Shown one piece after another: positions 35,308-43,125 of a DNA stretch of 64,000 nt. The notes under the pieces were generated by a model. It was given only the letters and a program-made list of their open reading frames with translations, was not told the DNA's origin and ran no database searches. Location of the stretch: assembly GCF_041821145.1 (NCBI RefSeq), contig NZ_JBGUBC010000006.1, positions 1 to 64,000 on the forward strand. The letters are read 5' to 3'. The position numbers and the translations under genes are program-made. The DNA comes from Halopenitus sp041821145 (GTDB lineage Archaea; Halobacteriota; Halobacteria; Halobacteriales; Haloferacaceae). The stretch's first letter is position 1. Each line of letters opens with the position of its first letter.

Positions 35308-35730
35308 ATGTATTCCCGAGCTCACGCACTCCTCTCCGCCGCAATCGGAATCCCGCTTGCTGTTGGGGCCTCAGGCGTGCCCGCATCTGCGGGCCTCTGG
35401 GGATACGTGCTCCTACTGGGTGTCGGGATCGATCTTGATCATTTTGTAATCGGGCGGATCAATCGCGGAGACTGGACGAACGCTCGTCGCTGTCTCCGAA
35501 ACCCAGCTCAGATATTCCTCGATCAATCTACGATATTCGAAAGCGGCGACATCTGGCGTGACCAGCGATTGCTGAGTCATTTGCTTATCGGTGGCGTTCT
35601 CACTGTCGGACTCTGGACAGTCCACCCGTACTGGGGGTTTGTAACAGCAGTCACGGTGTATACACACGTACTTGCTGATCTTTACTCAGATGTCCGGACT
35701 AGAGACGAATACTTCGAAAAAAGTACGTAG
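35308..35730 (+). CDS. YdjM-like membrane metal-dependent hydrolase
   Basis: 140 residues. It starts with YSRAHALLSAAIGIPLAVGA and contains GVGIDLDHFVIG and LLSHLLIGG, the Asp/His pattern of the YdjM/LexA-binding membrane hydrolase family, with several membrane helices. The substrate of this family is unknown. It opens the rightward half of the cargo module. Confidence 0.72.
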   Translation: MYSRAHALLSAAIGIPLAVGASGVPASAGLWGYVLLLGVGIDLDHFVIGRINRGDWTNARRCLRNPAQIFLDQSTIFESGDIWRDQRLLSHLLIGGVLTVGLWTVHPYWGFVTAVTVYTHVLADLYSDVRTRDEYFEKST

Positions 35731-35790
35731 GGGCTATCAGACAGCAACGCTACCTTTATTGTCCTTTTCTCCACTGGTTTAGATGACTGA

Positions 35791-36702
35791 ATGGCTGAAT
35801 CGTCGCACACGAGTAATCCAGTTACTACGGTTACCGGACTAGTTCGAGAAATTCGCCCGTGGCAGTGGTACAAACAGGGCGTGATGCTTCTAGGCATAGT
35901 CTTCTCAAGGAACCTTCTTAATGCTGATGCGTGGATCAGCCTACTCATTGGTGTTGTTTCATTCACCGCCGTTGCTGGGGCAACCTACATCTTTAACGAC
36001 ATTAACGACTTAGAAGAGGATCGAAATCACCCTGAGAAACAGCATCGTCCCATCGCTAGTGGACAGGTGCCTGTCCCGGTTGCGATTGTCTTTGGCGGCT
36101 CTCTCACACTCGTCGGATTGGTAGCTGCGTACAGCCTCGGACCGTTCTTTCTAGTTGTATTACTTGTATACCTCGCCCAGAATGCCCTCTACTCACTCTA
36201 TTTAAAACAACTCGTATTCGTTGACGTGTTGCTCGTTGCGGTGGGATTCGTACTCCGTGCGATTGCTGGCGTCATCGCTATCGATGTGTTCCTGAGTCCC
36301 TGGCTTATTGTCAGCACCTTCCTCCTCGCGCTGGTACTCGCGCTCGGGAAACGACGTAACGAACTTGAGATCACATCAAATCCACGCGATAGTCGAGAGG
36401 TGCTTGGAGAGTACTCGAAAGGGAACCTTGATCAATTGCTCGTGATGACGATGGCGACCTTGCTGATGGCATACTCGCTGTACACGTTCTCCCGCACCGA
36501 TCCGACGATGATGGTGACACTCCCGTTCGCTTTTTTCGGCGTGTTCCGCTACCATCATCTCGTTCACACAACCGACGTGGCCGGACAACCGGAATATCTC
36601 CTCACAGATCGCCCTTCGATCGCGAACCTGATTATGTGGGGTCTCGTGGCGATTGCTGTCCTCTACAACGTCCCCGAACTTGCAATTGAGGTAGTTCGAT
36701 GA
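35791..36702 (+). CDS. UbiA-type prenyltransferase, DPPR synthase-like
   Basis: 303 residues with about 9 membrane helices. The signature NDINDLEEDRNHPEKQHRPI (69-88), continuing IASG, and the second block GKRRNELEI (186-194) fit the decaprenyl-phosphate phosphoribosyltransferase branch (Rv3806c-like) of the UbiA superfamily rather than quinone or heme branches. LRAIAG (156-160 region) is also typical. The predicted reaction is transfer of phosphoribose from PRPP to a polyprenyl (in archaea, dolichyl-type) phosphate. Overlaps the PHP gene by 4 bp. Confidence 0.88.
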   Translation: MAESSHTSNPVTTVTGLVREIRPWQWYKQGVMLLGIVFSRNLLNADAWISLLIGVVSFTAVAGATYIFNDINDLEEDRNHPEKQHRPIASGQVPVPVAIVFGGSLTLVGLVAAYSLGPFFLVVLLVYLAQNALYSLYLKQLVFVDVLLVAVGFVLRAIAGVIAIDVFLSPWLIVSTFLLALVLALGKRRNELEITSNPRDSREVLGEYSKGNLDQLLVMTMATLLMAYSLYTFSRTDPTMMVTLPFAFFGVFRYHHLVHTTDVAGQPEYLLTDRPSIANLIMWGLVAIAVLYNVPELAIEVVR

Positions 36703-37337
36703 AAAAGTATGATTTGCAGGTGCATACGGATGCATCACCTTGTTCACGAGCCAGCCCCGAAGATGTGGTTGAAGCAGCGTTGGAAGCCGGATTAGACGGG
36801 ATCGCAATCACGAACCACGATACGCTTGAAGGCTTTGACGCGGTGAATACGCTTGCACCTGCGGACCTGACTGTCATTCCTGGAGTTGAAGTAACAACGA
36901 CACAGGGCCATCTGCTTGCGCTTAATGTCAATAAGGCGCCACCACAGGACGACCCGCTAATAGTTATCGAGTCGATACATGACCAAGATGGGCTCGCTAT
37001 TCTATCACACCCATTTGACAAGCTTCGAGAATACTACACCGATAATCTGGATGAGATTGCTAGTATGATTGACGGCGTCGAAGTGCTAAACTCGCGTTGT
37101 CTTATTCCCCAGTATAACCAAAACGCACGCTCGTTTGCAGAAAAACATAGCCTCACTATCACGGGCGGAAGTGACGCTCACTTCCCGATGGAAGTGGGAC
37201 GGGCTTATACGATGTGTGATGAACCAATCCTCGATGCAATTCGTGAGGGCACGACGGAAACTGGTGGTCGCGGTGGCTATTTCTCCGGGCACGTTGCAAC
37301 GAAGCTCAACGATGCACTCGCTTATTTGAACCTATGA
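36699..37337 (+). CDS. PHP-domain phosphoesterase
   Basis: 212 residues. PHP metal ligands: HTD (9-11), ITNHDTLEG, PGVEVTTTQGHLLALN, ILSHPFD and GGSDAHFPMEVG. The family includes phosphatases such as histidinol-phosphate phosphatase. Coupled on both sides by 4-bp overlaps to the UbiA and UPF0104 genes. A plausible job is removing the 5-phosphate of polyprenyl-phosphoribose phosphate, the step done by another family in mycobacteria. That role is inference. Confidence 0.87.
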   Translation: MKKYDLQVHTDASPCSRASPEDVVEAALEAGLDGIAITNHDTLEGFDAVNTLAPADLTVIPGVEVTTTQGHLLALNVNKAPPQDDPLIVIESIHDQDGLAILSHPFDKLREYYTDNLDEIASMIDGVEVLNSRCLIPQYNQNARSFAEKHSLTITGGSDAHFPMEVGRAYTMCDEPILDAIREGTTETGGRGGYFSGHVATKLNDALAYLNL

Positions 37338-38311
37338 GCGGGTATCTATATCGAATCCAGGATGCGATCCGGACACACGGTCTCTGGGTAACCGCTCTCT
37401 TGACAGTTGCCGTCTTTTTTGGCCTTTTTCTGTTCGGAGATGCCCCTGCAGTTGTTGATGCACTCGGATCACTCGAATTGTGGCGGATTGGGGCTGTGTT
37501 CGGTCTCGTTACTGTGAGTTACGGTATCCGCTTTCTCAAGTGGGAATATTACCTCCGCACACTCCGGGTTGACGTGCCGCTCAAGACCAGTCTCCTGGTA
37601 TTCGTGAGTGGGTTGATGATGGTGATAACTCCGGGAAAGGCTGGTGAAGTTTGGAAGGCCTGGTTTCTCCGAGACGAACAGGGCATCCCGGTGAATCAAA
37701 CGGCGCCTGTTGTCGGTGCAGAACGTGTGACTGATCTGTTGGCGTTGGCAGCGTTTGCGTTTCTCGGAGTCGTGTTGTATAGACAATCGTCAACGACGCT
37801 GATCGGTGTTACCGTGCTATTTGTAGGCGGCGTTGCACTCCTACAGTGGCGATCGCTCTGTCTACGAATTCTAACTCTATGCGAAACGATTCCTCTGATC
37901 GGTTCCTATGCTGATGAGATCAGAGAATTCTATGAAAGTACATATGCACTCTTTCGACCAAAGCAGCTAGGCGTGGCGATGGTGATCAGTCTTGTCGCAT
38001 GGGGAATGGAGGGCGTCGCACTCTGGATTGTGTTGAATGGCTTCGCTACGGACGCGTCGATATTACTAGCACTATTTGTGCTGGGATTAGGTTCGGTTGT
38101 CGGGGCTGCGAGTCTGTTACCTGGTGGTCTGGGAGCTGCTGAAGCCAGTATGGTCGGTATGCTCGTCTTTTTTGAGTATTCGCGGGCGATTGCCGTCAGT
38201 TCGACGTTAGTGATCCGGGTGGGAACACTCTGGTACGGGGCCGTTCTGGGGACTGTTGTCTTCGCCTCCTATCGATACGTTCGCGACCGAAAAAATCTAG
38301 AATCATCTTAA
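37334..38311 (+). CDS. UPF0104/LPG-synthase-TM-type membrane protein
   Basis: 325 residues with about 8 membrane helices. ITPGKAGEVWKAWFLRDEQ and SLLPGGLGAAEASMVG are the two conserved signatures of the UPF0104 (AglD/MprF-TM/YbhN) family, several members of which act in lipid transfer or, in haloarchaea, in glycosylation at the outer face. In this operon it could move or modify the lipid-linked sugar. It overlaps the convergent TVP38 gene by 9 bp. Confidence 0.85.
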   Translation: MSGYLYRIQDAIRTHGLWVTALLTVAVFFGLFLFGDAPAVVDALGSLELWRIGAVFGLVTVSYGIRFLKWEYYLRTLRVDVPLKTSLLVFVSGLMMVITPGKAGEVWKAWFLRDEQGIPVNQTAPVVGAERVTDLLALAAFAFLGVVLYRQSSTTLIGVTVLFVGGVALLQWRSLCLRILTLCETIPLIGSYADEIREFYESTYALFRPKQLGVAMVISLVAWGMEGVALWIVLNGFATDASILLALFVLGLGSVVGAASLLPGGLGAAEASMVGMLVFFEYSRAIAVSSTLVIRVGTLWYGAVLGTVVFASYRYVRDRKNLESS

Positions 38312-38998
38312 CGGACCTGTCTGCTCATCCTCACTTTGTTTAGTGTTATCACGCACGAATTCGTATAGCGGACGAGCGACGATTAGGAAGGAAACCACAG
38401 CAGTCAGTAAAATCAGGCGGAGGTCAGTTTGCTGAACCGCTGCAACAGAAAACGACCGAAGTGATTGGCCTATGAGTACATAGAAAATCGCCCACGGCAG
38501 TTCGCCGACCAGAGTTCCTATAGCGAAAGACTGTGCTGAGACCCCAGCGAGTCCGGCGCTGTAGGAGACAGCGTCTGCGGGTGCCGGTGAGAGTCGAGCA
38601 GCGACCATTCCGCGGAGTTCGCCTGTCGTCTCTACGATTCTTGATCCTCGTTTTGCAACTTGTCCGAAGTATGCAAAATCGTTGCCAACTCTGGTGGCTA
38701 GAAGGAATGGCGGTAAACACGTCAAAACTGTTCCAAGTAACACAAACGGAACTCCTTCTGGAAATCCCGATATATAGCCAATAAATACGGAAAAGACACT
38801 TAAGGGCCATAAGAGGAATGGGCGAATCACATAGAGTCCAACCATCCCAAATATAAGCAAGAGCCAATTGGGATCGGTTTTCTGAGCCAGTGGCAGATAC
38901 TCTGTAGGCGTGAATACTATACCTATGAAGGCAAGGACTCCAAGACCAACAATCAAAGATAGTATCTGTAGTAGCCGATAGCGGGAACTCTCACTCAT
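38303..38998 (-). CDS. TVP38/DedA-superfamily membrane protein
   Basis: 231 residues; start chosen at ATG 38998 (ATG 39004 is equally possible). Membrane helices flank the VTT/SNARE-associated core: FSVFIGYISGFPEG, then GELRGMVAARLSPAPADAVS and AGVSAQSFAIGTLVGELPWA. DedA-superfamily proteins include polyprenyl-phosphate carriers that return the lipid to the inner face, which would fit a module consuming polyprenyl phosphate. Oriented toward the operon, convergent with UPF0104. Confidence 0.83.
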   Translation of the reverse strand: MSESSRYRLLQILSLIVGLGVLAFIGIVFTPTEYLPLAQKTDPNWLLLIFGMVGLYVIRPFLLWPLSVFSVFIGYISGFPEGVPFVLLGTVLTCLPPFLLATRVGNDFAYFGQVAKRGSRIVETTGELRGMVAARLSPAPADAVSYSAGLAGVSAQSFAIGTLVGELPWAIFYVLIGQSLRSFSVAAVQQTDLRLILLTAVVSFLIVARPLYEFVRDNTKQSEDEQTGPLR

Positions 38999-39000
38999 AA

Positions 39001-39237
39001 TCATAACATCTCATAGGAGTATATCGGGGATTTCGTTGTCACGTTACCCTTCCTATTATTGAATTCATCCCCACAGTATCAGAACTTGCGATTTCCTGAA
39101 CTAGGCATTCAAAGTTATCGTTTATACAGTCATTTGAACCTGCAGATTTCGTCCTTCCGAGTCTTATTTTCTGAATAGAGCTTTGCCGGAAATTCAACCC
39201 CTGTTTATATTCACTCTCCCAACAGATACTACTCGTT
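39001..39237. other. AT-rich region before cdc6, candidate origin
   Basis: 237 bp, clearly AT-richer than the coding DNA, lie directly upstream of the Orc1/Cdc6 gene, the usual place for archaeal origins. Three short direct repeats GATTTC(G/C)T are at 39029-39036, 39090-39097 and 39145-39152. Classical haloarchaeal ORB elements were not recognised, so this is a weak call. Confidence 0.3.
39204..39210 (+). promoter_or_regulatory. TATA box of cdc6-like gene
   Basis: TTTATAT is centred about 31 bp before the ATG at 39238, giving a leaderless or nearly leaderless transcript typical of haloarchaea. Confidence 0.6.
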
Positions 39238-40308
39238 ATGATCATTGATCCCCGGGTTTTCGAAGATGTCTACCTCCCGCGGGAGCTGATACACCGCGAG
39301 TCAGAGGTGGGTCAGCTCTCTCGTGCGTTTCAGCCAGCGCTGACCGGATCTGCCCCACACAATGCCCTGATCAGCGGTCCCAGTGGTGTCGGTAAAACGG
39401 TGCTCGCGCGACACACTCTCGATCGGCTTGAAAAGCGCGCCCCTGTCTCTCACGCTCACATCAGAAGCCTCGGCAAGAGTACCGGTGCAATCCTCCGCGA
39501 GGCACTTCACCAACATCCGGTCGATGTCAACGACCAGGTCTCGAGAAGCACGCCGGTCGACGATGTCTACCAACTTCTCCGTGACACAGTTGAGTATCCC
39601 TTCATCGTGATCCTTGACGAGGCGGATAATATTCACGACCACGATGTGATCGAACGCCTCCACGCCGTTCCCCGAATATCGATCGTCGCGATCTGCCACG
39701 ACCCGCAGTCGTGGCTCGCTCAGGTACCGATTGGTGACAGCCATTCGTTCGACGGCGATCGGCACATTCAGCTGCGTCGATACGGCACGGATGAACTCGC
39801 AGATATTCTCGAAGCCCGTGCGAATCAGGGGCTCGCAAAAGATCTCGTTACTCGGGATCAACTCAGATCGATTGCGAATCACGTCGCCGGTGTCGCACGG
39901 TTCGGGATCCAGTCACTCTACGCAGCTGCTGAGTTAGCAGTCGAACGCTCCCACGCAACGATCCGGCCTGTAGACATCGACGATTCGTACGACCGAGCGC
40001 TCCACCGCATTCGGCAATCGAACCTCAATTCGCTCCCGCTACATCATCACGTACTCTACGAACTGATTCGCGTCGCTGGCGAGGTCTCGGCTTCAGAACT
40101 CCACGAGCGATACGAGAACGCGGCCGAACAGTTGTACGCTGGCTACCCGCAGACACCGATCGGAAAGCGGTCACGACGAAACAAGCTGACGAAGCTCCGA
40201 GAGTACGAGCTGGTCGAACACGAAGGGCCACCCCAGAATCGAGTTTATCGTGTGCTCGATAGCGAGTTGGACTCGGTCATCGAGGTCACCGAGATTCCCA
40301 CCCAGTAA
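39238..40308 (+). CDS. Orc1/Cdc6-family replication initiator
   Basis: 356 residues. AAA+ core with Walker A SGPSGVGKT (46-54) and Walker B VILDEADN (124-131); the C-terminal third has a winged-helix region (VLYELIRVAGEVSASELHER; NKLTKLREYELVEHEG). It presumably recruits the replication machinery at a nearby viral origin. Shorter and more divergent than the chromosomal Orc1/Cdc6 proteins, as is common for plasmid and viral versions. Confidence 0.9.
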   Translation: MIIDPRVFEDVYLPRELIHRESEVGQLSRAFQPALTGSAPHNALISGPSGVGKTVLARHTLDRLEKRAPVSHAHIRSLGKSTGAILREALHQHPVDVNDQVSRSTPVDDVYQLLRDTVEYPFIVILDEADNIHDHDVIERLHAVPRISIVAICHDPQSWLAQVPIGDSHSFDGDRHIQLRRYGTDELADILEARANQGLAKDLVTRDQLRSIANHVAGVARFGIQSLYAAAELAVERSHATIRPVDIDDSYDRALHRIRQSNLNSLPLHHHVLYELIRVAGEVSASELHERYENAAEQLYAGYPQTPIGKRSRRNKLTKLREYELVEHEGPPQNRVYRVLDSELDSVIEVTEIPTQ

Positions 40309-40370
40309 TTCCTCGTCGATCTCGCAGTTAGGGTCTATCCATCTTCTCGATTGTCGGCCATCTTACTTCG

Positions 40371-40589
40371 TCAGCCGTCGGGCTCCTGATCGCTTTCGGC
40401 GCAAACGATCTCTCGGACCTCGTCAGCTAGCTCGCCGTGTTTTTCCATCGCTTCCAGATCATCCTCAAGCCGCGAAAACCGCTGTCGAACTCGGCTGATC
40501 GTTTGATATCGGTACGGATCGTCGACGTCTGCCTCGCCGGCGACGATCTCGCGTTCACGATCAGTCAGTAGCGCACGCCCATTACTCAT
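40371..40589 (-). CDS. small conserved-looking haloarchaeal helical protein
   Basis: 72 residues, helical and charged (LLTDREREIVAGEADVDDPY; SRVRQRFSRLEDDLEAMEKH). As I recall, this type is scattered through haloarchaeal genomes, often near mobile elements; function unknown. A weak TATA-like AGATATGG lies about 20 bp upstream, suggesting a leaderless transcript that diverges from the next operon. Confidence 0.72.
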   Translation of the reverse strand: MSNGRALLTDREREIVAGEADVDDPYRYQTISRVRQRFSRLEDDLEAMEKHGELADEVREIVCAESDQEPDG

Positions 40590-40684
40590 CCTACACCCTC
40601 GCTTGTGTCCATATCTCCTCTACCGAACCTGGTAGCAAATAGATTGTGCTTATATTGCGAACGTTGGTATTATAGACGCAAGTG

Positions 40685-40689
40685 TTATA
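40685..40689 (+). promoter_or_regulatory. candidate TATA box for hairpin leader transcript
   Basis: GTTATAGCG has its TTATA at 40685-40689; transcription would then start near 40714-40718, just before the first hairpin. A second candidate (TATTATAGA) lies at 40668-40676. Confidence 0.45.
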
Positions 40690-40725
40690 GCGCACGCGAC
40701 GTATGGATGACTACGGAGCACGGGT

Positions 40726-40784
40726 GGTCATCAGAATGATGGCCGGGCGCTGGAACGCCCGACCGTGCTTCTCTGGGGAGAAGC
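40726..40784 (+). ncRNA. triple-hairpin 5' leader, candidate structured RNA
   Basis: Three consecutive hairpins: GGTCATC-agaat-GATGGCC (40726-40744, one G-U pair), CGGGCG-ctggaa-CGCCCG (40744-40761, perfect), and GCTTCTC-tggg-GAGAAGC (40767-40784, perfect). The last stem ends one base before the ATG at 40786, so it can hide the start region. It could be a riboregulator, a protein-binding leader or a small RNA. No known riboswitch class is recognised. Confidence 0.5.
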
Positions 40785-40785
40785 A

Positions 40786-41781
40786 ATGGAATATACGAAT
40801 CCGCCAAGTGAAACCGTTTCGGTAGCACAGCATATCGAGAGACAGCTCCGTCAGCTCCGACGGACGGTCACGTCCAGAAGTGGTGCTTCAGCAGATAACG
40901 CAACGGACGCTGATGCTCTTCATACTGATGACACCCTGAGCTACAACTGCCGGAAATACAACGCCCAGATTTATACGAGCCACTCGAACATCGCACGTAC
41001 CCTCGCGGCGCTCGTTGGACGCGCCAACTCTCTACCAGGATCACTGGCGCGTCCAGGTGCCGCGGGTTACGCACACAGCCAAACTATGACGGAGTACGCA
41101 ACCAGCCGGGGATACACTACCCCGGAGTATCAGAGTACCGTTTCTCGGGATTCCGAGCCGACCGCTCGTCCAGCAGAATGTATCACGCCCGACGGTGGGG
41201 CTTCGCGCCCTGCCGACCCGAGTCACTGCGGAGCGCCCGATGCTATCGAGGGCGTCTGCCGACAGCTCCCGACGCACGAGGTTGAGGTCAATGCGCCAAA
41301 ACGCGGCCACGATATCTCCCGCCGGTGCCAAGCCTGCGCGGAACAGGCTCGAGGTCGGCCGTATGTTCGTGACGTTCGCCCCATTACGCTCGATACCGAT
41401 GTCGAGAGTGCGGCGGCAGCTGTCTACGACCACTACCGCTACACCCGAGCAACTCACTCCAAAATCGGTTACACGCCTGCGGTTCGTGTCGTTCCGGACG
41501 AGGAGCGACTCCACATTTCCCGCGGCGGCATACTGTATCTCGACGATCGGATGAGGGACAACGGCTGGCGCGGCGCCTACGTCCTTCTCGAAGATCCGCC
41601 GGGATACTTCGAGGTGACGCGTCCGTCTTGGGCCGACACGAGCGACTGGCTCGATGCCGCAAGTTCCTGTGTTCGCGAGACAATCTCCGACGCCGATGGA
41701 CGCGAGTGGTCGCTACCCACCGACGAAATTGCGACCGCGCTCCAGGATGCCCGCTTCGTTGAGGAGGGTGATTCTCGATGA
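40786..41781 (+). CDS. hypothetical protein behind hairpin leader
   Basis: 331 residues from ATG 40786. The N-terminal half is low-complexity and polar with no recognisable fold. A Cys motif follows (GVCRQLPTH ... RRCQACAEQARGR). The C-terminal 130 residues look folded (VYDHYRYTRATHSKIGYTPA; RGGILYLDDRMRDNGWRGAY). No family was recognised. It overlaps the zinc-finger gene by 4 bp, and the two probably act together. Confidence 0.6.
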   Translation: MEYTNPPSETVSVAQHIERQLRQLRRTVTSRSGASADNATDADALHTDDTLSYNCRKYNAQIYTSHSNIARTLAALVGRANSLPGSLARPGAAGYAHSQTMTEYATSRGYTTPEYQSTVSRDSEPTARPAECITPDGGASRPADPSHCGAPDAIEGVCRQLPTHEVEVNAPKRGHDISRRCQACAEQARGRPYVRDVRPITLDTDVESAAAAVYDHYRYTRATHSKIGYTPAVRVVPDEERLHISRGGILYLDDRMRDNGWRGAYVLLEDPPGYFEVTRPSWADTSDWLDAASSCVRETISDADGREWSLPTDEIATALQDARFVEEGDSR

Positions 41782-42902
41782 ACTACGTCGCCGAGTGCGA
41801 ACAGTGCGGTACCATCGAACGCGGCGATCTCGAAACTGTGGGTGATGCGGCCGACGATCACGAAACGTTCCACGAGGTCCGGATCTCGAGGGTTGTCACC
41901 GACGGCGGCCGGCCACGAACAAATCCCGAGTACTACGTTTTCGACGAGGATCGGACTGCGGTCACTGAAGGCCCGTTCCAGTCGAAACGGCGGGCCTCAG
42001 CTGAGGCAGAGGCCAGTGGTCCGAACCATATCGTCGCGACCGAGACTGCCCTCGAACTGATCGAGCTCACGTCCGACCGCACGCTCCGCTGGGAGAACGA
42101 GGATATCGACCTGCTCACCGATGGAGGGTACGTCCATGAGCATGGTCCGGAAGCAGGTTCCCAGACTCCTGTCCTCGGCTCACCCGGCTGCAATTGGATC
42201 TGCGGCGGCTGTGGCCGGCTCCACACCGGATGGCCGGAGTTCGTCGTTGAGGAGTACTCGGTTCCCTACTGTTCGCGGGCGTGTTACGCACAACGAGAAC
42301 ACTATCTCCGAGACGAGCTACACTACTGTGACATCTGTTCGACGGAATTCCAGACGATGGCTGAACTCACGACTCACGCGTGTGACGTCTCGCCTCCGTT
42401 GCGAGCCGATGGCGGTGATGCCTCGTCCATCCGTCTTGGAAGCGTCGTGATCGACAAGGCGGAGAACAAGCCGCTCCGCGTTGCCAAGCTCTCTCACGAG
42501 ACCGCCGGCCAACACGACTACATCGACGTCGACGATTCCGAGAACCAGCAGTGGGGCGTCACAGCGACCGACCGGGTCTACGATTGCGTCTATCTCACGA
42601 CGTACGGTCCCGACGAGTCGACCCGCCCACCGAAGCGTACGTACGCATTCCCAGAGGGCCGCCTGTATCGCTACCATTGTGAGGCTGGGCTCTCGGAGCA
42701 GTCTCACCGGATCCACACGCAGATCCTGATCGAGTTCCTCGCCGAAGTGCTTGCTAAGGCCGAGGACGGAGGCGACGTACCGGTCGATGAGAAGGCCATT
42801 GCACGCGCGCTGGATGAATATACGGCCGAACCTGCCGATGACCTCCTCGAAGAGGCGAAGGAACTCGCAGATGCGTCTCGCTTTGGACGAGGTGGTCAGT
42901 GA
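41778..42902 (+). CDS. multi-zinc-finger protein
   Basis: 374 residues with at least four zinc-ligand groups: CEQCG with a later HETFH near the start; CNWICGGCGRLH; CSRACYAQREH; and CDICSTEFQTMAELTTHAC, which is C2H2-like. The C-terminal third is a separate strand-helix region (TYAFPEGRLYRYHCEAGL) and a charged helix. Probably DNA- or RNA-binding. It lies in the integrase-proximal control region of the provirus. Confidence 0.72.
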   Translation: MNYVAECEQCGTIERGDLETVGDAADDHETFHEVRISRVVTDGGRPRTNPEYYVFDEDRTAVTEGPFQSKRRASAEAEASGPNHIVATETALELIELTSDRTLRWENEDIDLLTDGGYVHEHGPEAGSQTPVLGSPGCNWICGGCGRLHTGWPEFVVEEYSVPYCSRACYAQREHYLRDELHYCDICSTEFQTMAELTTHACDVSPPLRADGGDASSIRLGSVVIDKAENKPLRVAKLSHETAGQHDYIDVDDSENQQWGVTATDRVYDCVYLTTYGPDESTRPPKRTYAFPEGRLYRYHCEAGLSEQSHRIHTQILIEFLAEVLAKAEDGGDVPVDEKAIARALDEYTAEPADDLLEEAKELADASRFGRGGQ

Positions 42903-42943
42903 TGTATCGAGAACGCCACCGAGTCGGAGGTGCGTCGCGATGA
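42902..42943 (+). CDS. 13-codon linking mini-ORF
   Basis: ATG 42902 overlaps the zinc-finger stop codon, and its TGA (42941-42943) overlaps the ATG at 42940 of the next gene. It encodes 13 mostly basic residues. It may only carry ribosomes from one gene to the next, or be chance. Confidence 0.25.
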   Translation: MYRERHRVGGASR

Positions 42944-43125
42944 GCGTCACTCAATCCAGGAGGGACGATGGACCGAATCCTCGCGACGATCCAGAGGCAG
43001 TCATCCACGAGGAGCTCGGTGACCACCGCGAGGCGATCGAGGCCCTGGCCGGGCTGGATATGGGCGTTCTATCCGACGACGCCCGTCAAATACTCGATAT
43101 CCTCGATCAGGAGGAGCCGTCATGA
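42940..43125 (+). CDS. small acidic hypothetical protein
   Basis: 61 residues from ATG 42940, with GGAGGTG about 9 bp upstream. Helical C-terminal half (EALAGLDMGVLSDDARQILD). Function unknown. It overlaps the convergent integrase 3' end by 19 bp, so transcription here may oppose integrase expression. Confidence 0.6.
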   Translation: MSVTQSRRDDGPNPRDDPEAVIHEELGDHREAIEALAGLDMGVLSDDARQILDILDQEEPS

